Assembly (NCBI GenBank): GCA_020284085.1
Contig: JACEVL010000100.1
Span: 193,501-257,500 of the forward strand
Reading direction: 5' to 3'
DNA length: 64,000 bases
DNA from: Aporrectodea caliginosa
Taxonomy: Eukaryota; Annelida; Clitellata; Crassiclitellata; Lumbricidae
Below the pieces are notes generated by a model. That model did no database searches. It saw only the letters and a program-made list of their open reading frames with translations, and was not told where the DNA came from. The position numbers and the translations under genes were made by a program. Position 1 is the first letter of the stretch; every line of letters starts with the position of its first letter. Below, piece by piece: positions 11,735-18,400 of this stretch.

Positions 11735-12598
11735 AGCTGTCTTCATAATTTGTCGTCCTGTCTCCGAACACACTCTGCTCTGTACGTCTTGTAGGGTGAT
11801 GCGTTGGGCTTGACCGCTTGTCACAACATAAGTTCTGCCAACTCTGAATTAAGAAGGAAATCTATCTTCAGCAGCCACATTCACACCTGTTATCTTTCAA
11901 GCCGAAAGAGTAAGGTTTCCTGCATTATCTATGTTCCCGCAGTAAATTATCCTACAAGACTTGGCAGTCGTCGATCTTGGTTGGTGACCCTAATATAAAT
12001 TTATGGCACAGCTTAGACGAATTTGTGGGGAGGGAATTCCTTCACGTTCCCTCCCCAGGCTTAAAAGTGGGGAGGGAATTCCCTCCTTTCCCTCCCCGGG
12101 ATTTACGGCCCTGCTGACAGTGTATGGTGGGAAGATGCGCCCCCTATCCAGCTTAACTGTAATGAGTTACAGTTAAGCTGGGTATTGGGCACATAAATCT
12201 CTAAACAGATGCTCTACCCTGGCAGGAATTTGAACCTCTGACCTCACTGTTCAGTCTAGAATGCTAACCACTCGACTGTCTGACAGCACTTATTAAGAAA
12301 TGTAAAAGTATGAACAGATTTACTGACTTTGCATGCACACCTTTAATTGCTCTGAATTAAGAAATAAATATGGATGATGAATGTTTTAGGTATGCATAAC
12401 ACGACGTTGTACAACACATGGCACCTCTTCAACCTGCATGTATGCCAGGTATGTGCATCCTATCAGTGTCCGTACTGCCTCTACTACAACAGCGCAGAAA
12501 GATGCTATTGGAAATGGTCAACCAAGGCTGTCATGCTTATCAGCCTCGTTTTGTTGTACTACTTATCACCGAGTGACAGATACGAGACATTGCATTGA
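598..12598 (+). CDS. TEP / alpha-2-macroglobulin (CD109-like) gene, 3' part, multi-exon
   Basis: Proteins of this family carry a thioester that bonds covalently to microbes or proteases; they act as opsonins or protease traps in body fluid or on the cell surface. The visible exons encode the second half of the thioester (TED) domain, the CUB-like strands and the receptor-binding (MG8) domain. Diagnostic stretches are VEATSYALLTYLRR and QASTQ|DSVTALVALVEYAK in the TED, and GHAVLEMYVPTGY and LRVFDYYEPG in the receptor-binding domain. The exons are 598-772, 1475-1773, 2763-2924, 3968-4030, 4555-4691, 5640-5814, 6477-6585 and 12390-12598, and every junction is phase-consistent. The thioester motif itself lies upstream of the window. 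The last exon is Cys-rich and ends in a hydrophobic stretch, as in GPI-anchored CD109-type members. Family membership is sure; the exact subfamily is inference. Confidence 0.93.
837..877. repeat. (ATTC)n microsatellite
   Basis: There are about nine ATTC units in the intron after the first TEP exon. Confidence 0.9.
1475..1773 (+). CDS. TEP exon: TED domain core
   Basis: The acceptor TATGCAG is followed by two bases that complete a codon with the previous exon (D), giving DEIETARSQLAKIERIFGN, and the donor is CAG|GTAACT. The exon encodes GNYMYWANKP, VEATSYALLTYLRR and MKWLQTMRNSYYGQASTQ. These correspond to the C3/A2M segments that precede the aligned 'S-T-Q-D-T-V-A-L' helix. The exon ends in phase 0. 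Confidence 0.93.
1963..2049. repeat. 41-bp near-perfect inverted repeat (hairpin)
   Basis: The arms 1963-2003 and 2009-2049 are complementary apart from one position, which would be a G·U pair in RNA. They are separated by the 5-base loop ACAGA. The hairpin sits inside the TEP intron between the exons at 1475 and 2763 and would be transcribed in the pre-mRNA. It could be a miRNA-like or siRNA precursor, a terminal palindrome of a mobile element, or a recent template-switch duplication. Confidence 0.9.
2325..2435 (-). mobile_element. tRNA-derived SINE head
   Basis: On the minus strand a tRNA-like sequence is visible, with box A-like GATTTGTTAGAGCGCTCGG and box B-like GGGTTCGAGCC, followed by CTTGAGCAAGTCTTTCGCTC. 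The same body recurs at 63.2-63.4 kb, so this is a dispersed family, not a tRNA gene. Confidence 0.75.
2763..2924 (+). CDS. TEP exon: end of TED, start of CUB region
   Basis: This exon of exactly 54 codons starts DSVTALVALVEYAKLDTNRA, completing the canonical STQD-TV-ALxAL motif across the intron. It then runs into beta-strand sequence with KVKLSKENWPDLQKVE. The donor (GAG|GTTCGT) is weak, but the phase (0) fits the next exon. Confidence 0.9.
3112..3218 (-). pseudogene. 5S rRNA-derived sequence (SINE3-type or pseudogene)
   Basis: Read on the minus strand, GAAGTTAAGCAG is followed by CCTGGTTAGTACTTGGATGG and later GGAATATCACGG. This is the order and spacing of the internal-promoter half of eukaryotic 5S rRNA. 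The copy is diverged and lacks the 5' part. It may be an isolated 5S pseudogene or the head of a 5S-derived SINE. Confidence 0.7.
3481..3533. repeat. (CA)n microsatellite
   Basis: This is an interrupted CA repeat. The open frames on both strands across it are low-complexity and not genes. Confidence 0.9.
3575..3652 (+). mobile_element. L2-like LINE/SINE 3' tail
   Basis: GTTTCTTGAGAGGGCGCTAT precedes ATAAG and a (GAAT)n tail. This matches the 3' end of the LINE at 44.0-45.6 kb, so it is a heavily 5'-truncated copy or the tail of a SINE that uses it. Confidence 0.7.
3968..4030 (+). CDS. TEP short exon: 'A-x-G-x-G-ALLQ' strand
   Basis: This 21-codon exon (VYPVWGSVRGRAQGTGLALL then Q) lies between TTTTTAG and a GTACTA donor. 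It matches the conserved G-x-G-x-A-L-x-Q strand that closes the CUB part in A2M and CD109. It is phase 0 at both ends. Confidence 0.87.
4555..4691 (+). CDS. TEP exon: entry into receptor-binding domain
   Basis: The exon encodes LATQVNVEYSHQILPAAEA through FSIFNVTPCAR, after a TTATGTTTTAG acceptor. The donor region AAGGTATGTATCTC is followed at once by a near copy (CATGCGCAAGGTATGTATCTC occurs twice, 4682-4731 region). The upper copy is taken as the donor because it gives phase 2, which fits the next exon's single completing base (AG|G, Arg). Confidence 0.88.
5640..5814 (+). CDS. TEP exon: receptor-binding domain (MG8)
   Basis: The exon encodes WARPDISERSGHAVLEMYVP, TGYIATNDVLRAY and VEQYGRKLVFYFDY. 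This is the classic A2M-family receptor-binding domain pattern (sG-a-vLE-lptGY ... fYFd). The acceptor is TTTCTTAG and the donor TAT|GTGAGA; it begins with one completing base and ends in phase 0. Confidence 0.94.
6477..6585 (+). CDS. TEP exon: 'CVNVRLDRWYPVANM ... VFDYYEPG'
   Basis: This 36-codon exon (plus one base) encodes TCVNVRLDRWYPVANM and IQHKLRVFDYYEP. It corresponds to the C-x-R-x-V-A-N ... V-x-DYYE end of A2M-family receptor-binding domains. It ends in phase 1 (CCA G|GTAATT), so any following exon must supply two bases. Three downstream candidates do so, each completing a Gly codon. Confidence 0.93.
6652..6980. mobile_element. hAT-type MITE, 329 bp
   Basis: The ends CAGGGATGGCAAAC and GTTCACCATCCCTG are inverted repeats. 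They are flanked by CCATACAA (6644-6651) and CCATACAT (6981-6988), a target duplication matching at 7 of 8 bases. Eight-base duplications and CAGGG ends are typical of hAT elements. No coding capacity is seen. It lies just after the TEP exon at 6477. Confidence 0.8.
8147..8181 (+). CDS. candidate alternative TEP last exon (short end)
   Basis: After a TATTTCAG acceptor the sequence joins in phase 1 as YYEP-GCTEIEVEQAP followed by TAA. This aligns with the final strand of secreted A2M, where DYYE is followed by an alternating hydrophobic strand ending Asn-Ala-Pro. It would give a short soluble protein without the Cys-rich tail. The exon is only 35 bases long, so chance is possible. Confidence 0.4.
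8168..8490 (-). mobile_element. CR1/L2-type LINE reverse-transcriptase C-terminal fragment
   Basis: The minus strand encodes RLKKFDHITTAIQDELQWLR and KFKLCILVHKCLNN, then in a shifted frame PLSDDPNRSRLRSSRSA. These motifs are typical of the C-terminus of CR1/L2-type LINE ORF2. It is frameshifted and 5'-truncated. A related piece in the opposite orientation is at 40.0-40.4 kb. Confidence 0.75.
9465..9617. repeat. (CTGT)n / (CTCT)n microsatellite
   Basis: Pyrimidine-rich CTGTCTCTGT and (CTGT)n repeats lie inside the 3.5-kb hAT element. The open frames over them (SVCLSVCL repeats) are artefacts of the repeat. Confidence 0.9.
11699..11732. repeat. (TA)n microsatellite
   Basis: There are about 17 TA units. 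A similar tract preceding a (GTCT)n/(CA)n run lies at 11340-11455, and an (AT)n tract at 15006-15041. Confidence 0.9.
12149..12292 (-). mobile_element. tRNA-like SINE head with 14-bp hairpin
   Basis: The minus strand contains GAGTGGTTAGCATTCTAGAC and GGTCAGAGGTTCAAATTCC, A- and B-box-like tRNA motifs. Next to it, 12149-12180 is a perfect hairpin (14-bp arms, TGAG loop). The 3.5-kb hAT inserted immediately upstream, in the same repeat neighbourhood. Confidence 0.6.
12390..12598 (+). CDS. TEP last exon: Cys-rich tail plus hydrophobic anchor
   Basis: The acceptor ATGTTTTAG and phase-1 joining give YYEPGMHNTTLYNTWHLFN. The exon goes on with HVCQVCASYQCPYCLYYNSA, a Cys-rich motif found at the C-terminus of invertebrate TEP/CD109-like proteins. 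It ends STKAVMLISLVLLYYLSP and a dozen further residues before TGA. The hydrophobic run near the C-terminus resembles a GPI-attachment signal or a short transmembrane anchor, but the polar residues after it weaken the GPI reading. Confidence 0.85.
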
Positions 12599-12747
12599 AC
12601 TTAATCAAAGACACTGAACTACACTATTTTTACTATGTACAATACTGCTTTCGTACTGTTTTGACGGTAATAATATGCAATAGGAGCGATGTCTGAAGTG
12701 TACATTGAAGACAGTTATTTTACAAATAAGGAATCTTTCTTATTTAG

Positions 12748-12854
12748 GTGCGTTTCATGCTTGCATCACATATGACTCAAAATCAGAAGAGCAGGTTGCT
12801 GCAATCAGGCAGCTGATCAATATAATAAAAGTTAGTTTGTTTAATGATAGCTGA
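12748..12854 (+). CDS. candidate third alternative TEP 3' exon (C3/C4-like end)
   Basis: After TTCTTATTTAG the phase-1 join gives YYEPGAFHACITYDSKSEEQ and then VAAIRQLINIIK, with either a GTTAGT donor after 12830 or a stop at 12852-12854. The pattern (Cys, aromatic, acidic/Lys run, amphipathic helix) resembles the C3/C4 sequence that follows DYY. The AATAAA at 12824-12829 offers a rival reading: this stretch may simply be 3' UTR of the exon at 12390. Confidence 0.3.
12824..12829 (+). promoter_or_regulatory. possible polyadenylation signal AATAAA
   Basis: An AATAAA lies about 226 bases after the TGA of the exon at 12390, a normal 3' UTR distance for the TEP transcript. No cleavage site can be defined from sequence alone. 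Confidence 0.4.
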
Positions 12855-15004
12855 ATGTGAAATTCTATGGATTCTTGAATATTGTTCTTTTGTTTATGTG
12901 AATGTATCTGGGCTTTTATAGAGCACATTGTAAGAACCTCTCAGAAGCGCTGCGAAAATGGATGTCTAAGGGATTTAAACAGGTGCACGATGAGAATGCT
13001 ACTTGGGCCGAGTTAACAGGAGTAGTGTGAATGGACTTGACTGGGCACAAACGACTCCCCTATAGGCCTACATGCTGAGCCAACCAACCCAGGAGCAGGA
13101 TCTTGATTTGATTCTTTCTTTGAGAATTTGAATTCCTCAATAGCCTATGTAGACAGTGTCTCATATATTCTGAAATATAAGAAGTTGGGTAAATTGGATA
13201 AATGGGCAGCACAGTTGAGAACGGACTGCAGCAGGCCGACTCCATGGCTATTGTCATCGTCCAAAATATGTGTGCATGTGTGTTTTTCTACCAAGTTACG
13301 TACTATGCTTATAGTCATACCAGGACACTTACACAGTTCCTCCTAGGTTGTTGCAGTGACTGAGTGGCATTTCATGCAGGCATTTCACATTGTTCTCATC
13401 ACATTAATTTGTAAAAAATTCTTGCTTTTATCATCATCTTTGCCAGTTTCTTATTTCATTTCCTGGACAATTAGACAGATAAACCAAATTCGTCAATCAA
13501 TCGAACTCATTAAGTCCACACACTGTTGAGAAGATAAATCGGGGCAGTTTAACGAGAGTGCATGGTAACGTTTTTACATGTTTACCTTTGTTTTTTTCTC
13601 AACTTACCTTCTCAGTCCGGATTCTTATTCCTTCCCAGATGTGGTGCAAAATATGTTCCAGGGTGAAATTCGTTCTGGCCACCTTCCGGTTGGCAGGACA
13701 ACTTTGCACTAATATGTGTAGAATCTACTAAGAGGAAATGTTTGCTCTAAATGCTGATGCATGTGACTTCTGACTTAATTCTATTTTACACACCTGTCAC
13801 ATTTAAGATCACATCTAAATCTGCGGATATCACTTCTGTGATATCTGCAGGATTAGACGATCTGCCCTGATTTGTCTGGCTAATACATGCCCTGGTATGT
13901 ATTAGCCAGTATACACCTGGACTACTGCAACTCACGGTACAAGTGTATTTGTTACCAAAGTTTACCTGATCATACATAGCAGCATAAGTATCAAAACATG
14001 CCTATTCCCATCTTCTGCAAATGATCCTGCGATTTTCTAAGAATTTTCTAAATTTTAACTACAATCAATGGAACCATACTCTCGCCATGTTTGCACATTT
14101 TCCGGAAGTGTAACTGTTTGGTTTTGGGTTTCGTGTGCTATGAGTTTCTTCACCCATCATCACTCCTCTTATCCAATACTAGTTGACATAGGCAGCGTGT
14201 TATTAGGTACTTTATGGTGCTACAGCAGTGGCATAACCAGGGCTTACAAAAATAGTTTTCAACTCCTGTGAGGGAATTATGATGGGGCTGCTCATATTAG
14301 CAGCCCCATCATAACCTTGCCGTATACCGTAGCACGTGTATCGAGACCAACCTCAGAAAGCTGCTGCTTGACAAGTGTCACAATAGTTTCACCAGTGGTG
14401 TCACGCATTGGGATGAAAGTCATACTGAGAACCAGGGTTCTTTGATATCTATTTTGTGCTACTGCTCTCATTGGACAATAAAGTGTTGAACTGCACGACA
14501 TTCTGCGACAATAGGCCTACTGTCTCGAACTTGCTGGCCACACAGCTCATTAGAAATCAGCTCATTAAAATCTTTACACAGTTGCATAATTACCAAGTTA
14601 TGTGCCTGTGCTATAGTAAAACCACATTTTCATCTCAAGACCGTTAAGGCCTGCATACATATATTATAAGGTCTGCACAATCCGCCAGAATTAGTTAACT
14701 TGCCATGTTATGTTTCCAGAAACTCTATAGAGATTGTGTGCATAATTGTTTTGAAGTGCCTGTTTGTAATGTATGTAGTCATATATCAGTGATTTAGTCT
14801 AAAAACCAAGTCTTAAACGGTCTTGTACCTGAGCTTTGAGACAAAAATGCAGTCTTGATCGTGAATCCTGTGGTCCTGGTCTTTGTCTCAAACTATGAAG
14901 TCTTGGTCATGGTCTTCAAATTTTGGATCTTGCTTACAATACTGGCCTACATGTAGTATGTTATGTGTGAATTGGTGGTGTATATCCACACAAATCTATG
15001 TAAC

Positions 15005-15045
<41 letters not shown>

Positions 15046-15222
15046 GACATACTTATGTATGGTTATTCATGAAGACTGGGTATCTAGAAATTCTGTCTTC
15101 TGAAAGCAAGTCTTATTTTAATAGAAGTACACAGATGTATACATGTGTAATATATATTAGATAAATAAGTCTGAGTTGTTGAACTTCAATATCTTGAGTT
15201 CAGTTAATTATTTCGTTGTCAC

Positions 15223-15263
<41 letters not shown>

Positions 15264-15289
15264 TGTGGCTACTGTGCATGCAGGCCATA
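12855..15289. other. intergenic spacer between tail-to-tail genes
   Basis: No exon was recognised. It contains perfect hairpins at 13821-13850 (13-bp arms, TTCT loop), 13876-13909 (13-bp arms, 8-base loop) and 14277-14314 (16-bp arms, 6-base loop), an (AT)n tract at 15006-15041 and a (TGC)n tract next to the receptor stop codon. Confidence 0.6.
15228..15264 (-). repeat. CAG/GCA trinucleotide repeat in receptor 3' UTR
   Basis: About ten uninterrupted TGC units (GCA on the transcribed minus strand) lie about 26-60 bases after the TGA of the receptor gene, so they are probably in its 3' UTR. Confidence 0.8.
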
Positions 15290-15417
15290 TCAACTGTTCG
15301 GTCTGCGTTGACGCTTTCTATACTGTTTAATGGCAATAACAGCTGCAGGTATGAGGAGCAGCAGAGCTCCCAGCCCAAACCATTCGGGTCTAAACCGTGA
15401 GTCATCTGATGTTGAAT
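15290..15417 (-). CDS. receptor last exon: transmembrane helix and basic tail
   Basis: After a TGCTGTTTTAG acceptor the frame reads (D)STSDDSRFRPE, then WFGLGALLLLIPAAVIAI as a clear membrane helix, then KQYRKRQRRPNS and TGA. The positive residues after the helix fit a type I protein with the tail inside. The first two bases complete the codon begun by the exon at 18819. Confidence 0.9.
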
Positions 15418-18400
15418 CTAAAACAGCAACAGTTCAACCCTTACAGTTTTAAGAAACTGGAGCCAGCATTTGTTAAGTCCATACCATTGGACAAGAACTG
15501 AGAAGTTAACGTAACAGTCCGAGACCAAGACCTTGGTTCTCCAAGATAAGACCAAGACCCAGGGACCCAAAATGCAATACTTGGCCTCCGAGAAGAGACC
15601 AAAACATCCGTAAAAGTGCATTTGTTATGATCCCTTGTAACATAACATACATAAGTGATAATTTGTAAAGTGCAACTTCAAGAAAAAATTCATCAGCAGC
15701 ACTCCTAATGAAGCAGGGAGAGCCCACGATCACACATAACAGACTTCAAGCACTTGAGGAACAAGGAAGGTGACAGACAGATTAGCTCACTTCTGATTTT
15801 AAAAGGAAGATGTCCAACAATGGCAAAAGTTCTGTGCTGGGTGGTGGACGACCTAGCCCAAAGGACAACAAGCCGATCGGATGGACCTGCGACCAGGAAT
15901 AGATGAAGCAGACAAGGATCTGAGTTCCCACTACGGAGTTTCGCATGTTTTCCATAACTCCATGTTTGCATAAAAGCAGTTGCCCTACATAATGCAATAG
16001 CCCATACATGTGCTATATAGGCTAGCTATATTCTTTGCACTGGCAGCGGCACTATCATTCTTAATCACTAGTTTTAGTTAAAAACAATAGTCCTAGTTTA
16101 AAACTTTTCCACAATGAGATTTGGCCAACCATAGCTTACTACTGTGTCAGTAGGCCTGTAACGGTATACCTATTGTAGGTAGGTCTCTACTTGGAACTTA
16201 ATGGGTTCAACTGTGTTCGTAAATACAAATTAATGATTGATCTGGACTGATTGATTAGTACTGCCAGTGCTGTACAGGTTTTAGCTAGATTCCGCAGTGC
16301 ATCTGGCATTGAGAATATATATTCTCAATGCCAGTACTTTATCCGGCTTGATAGCGCAAAACTGCTGACTACAATAACTACCATTGTAATTGTAATTGTA
16401 ATTGAACATTTGTATAGCGCCACTCAGAGATTCAGAGGCGCTCCCGACCCCGGCTTGATAGCGCAAAACTGCTGACTACAATAACTACCATCATTATACG
16501 ATCTCCGGGTTGTGGCCTATCTATAGTGTCTGTCAACTGCTGGTCAATCTCAACCAAGTACTAAGTTGCTATCTAGGCATACTAGTAGACTATAGTATAG
16601 TACATGCTAAAACACACCAGTAGAAGTCATTGATTTTGACAGATGTTTGTTCTATTCCCTTTCTGTTGTTTAACTTAATAATTTGATTTCACCACTGGAT
16701 GACTTTATGTCATAGGCCCATGATTCGTGATATCCTGCAACTTTGTTTAATAGTTTACCTGCCTTTGACTTCGGCAGGTAAGCTGTTATCTGCCAAAGGC
16801 AGATAGTACCTGCCTTTACCTGTCATTGTGACTACATCGTAACTATGAGCAACTCGATATAACTTTTCAAGACTGAAAGGAACAAAAGAAACTAACATAA
16901 CATAACTCCAATCTTAAGAACGATAGTACTTAGATTCCAAGCAAAATATCAATTTATTGAATAACTAGCCTTTCTCGCACACATGTTCTGCTCAGGATAG
17001 GCTAGTCTTTGAAGAATTTGATTATCTGTGGATCTTATGCTCTTGTCTGATTACAATCAGTGATTTCTGATGCCCTACCATATAATGACCCACCCAATCA
17101 GCATAGTCGCCCCAAGTACGGTAGCTAAAATGAAGAGAAAAATTACGCAGCATCTGGAAATTTATGTCAAAAAACAAATACCTGAAAGATTCTTGTCTTT
17201 GCCTTCTGGACTATCCAACGAGCTTTCTTTGAATTCCAGACTAACATTCTTGCCTATAATCCATAATTTTTCAGGAATACTATCAAGGAGACATAATCAA
17301 AAGTTTGAAATTAAACAGAATGAACACTAAAAGTACACAATAAGATGGGTGGAACTGAGCGCATAATTCAAGCGAAATTTGAAAAAGGCGACATTCATGA
17401 AAAATAACCATGTAAATATAAACAACATAAAATTTTAGTTTAAATATAGGCTACACTGCTGGCACAGTCAGGAGTGGTGGAGGGAGAATCTGCTGGTGGA
17501 TTTTTGTGGTTTTGGAAAGAAGCGATAGAAGAGAAAGATTAAGAGTAGTGACTTTGTCTGAAAATAAAAAACAGAACGATTCAAAGAAGATGGAAGGGAG
17601 TTTGGAATCTTCATGCACTGGAGAGGGCAAGGGGAATGAAATAGTGAGAAGTAAAATCTACTGTTTAGCACTTTAGCAGTAGCTCGAAGTTTATAGTCTT
17701 TATCTGTGGCAGATTTAAGGGCAGACAGCAGTTGAGGATCACAGTTCATTTAGAACATTTTAGAGCCAACAGAAAAGCAACTGAAGCAAGCTTAACTAAT
17801 GGATCGACCGGCGGTGTGTCGCGTAAACATGGTGTGTCGTTGGTGTGTGATCAAATAAGGAGTAGGCCTAAGTACACATTTTTTATGTACAGTGAACTCT
17901 CTTTATATATTTTATCTGATCGAAATCTGGAGCGGCCATGCAGTGTTTTCCTTATACATGTATTGTAGGCTACAATTATTGTACATAGTATAATACTGTT
18001 ACACAAACCCACTGCAGTCTGCAGTACACACGTTTCCGACCGCGCCGATGAAAACATTTAGGCCTACCCGTTACCATGACATTCGAAATGGACAAATTTA
18101 TCAGAAGAAAACGAAAATTTAGCGAATCTAAAACTGATTACGCAGAATCAGATTTTGGTAGCTGTAGCCCTAATGTGAATTAGTTGATAATTTGATAAGT
18201 TATATTTCGCAATGAAATGGAACAAACTGGTCGGAGGTGCCTCCTCAGTCAGCTTACATATTGCACTTATACAAACTGTGGATCCTCGTTTTAATATGAT
18301 CCAAAGAAATATCCAGGAGCAAAAATCCCATTAACTGTTAGGCCTACTAAGATAGAGTCGTAGGAACGACGTAAAATCGAAGAATTAGATCAGTAGAATT

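Larger units (their letters stand above)
8595..12113. mobile_element. non-autonomous hAT element, 3.5 kb
   Basis: The left end CAGGGCCGTAAATC and the right end GATTTACGGCCCTG are inverted repeats. The same 8-bp sequence CTGACAGT flanks both (8587-8594 and 12114-12121). Subterminal GGGGAGGGAA tracts occur at both ends. The 3.5-kb interior shows no transposase. It holds (TGTC)n, (TA)n and (CA)n microsatellites and only unrecognised small frames such as 9914-10156 on the minus strand. It fills most of the TEP intron before the exon at 12390. Confidence 0.85.
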
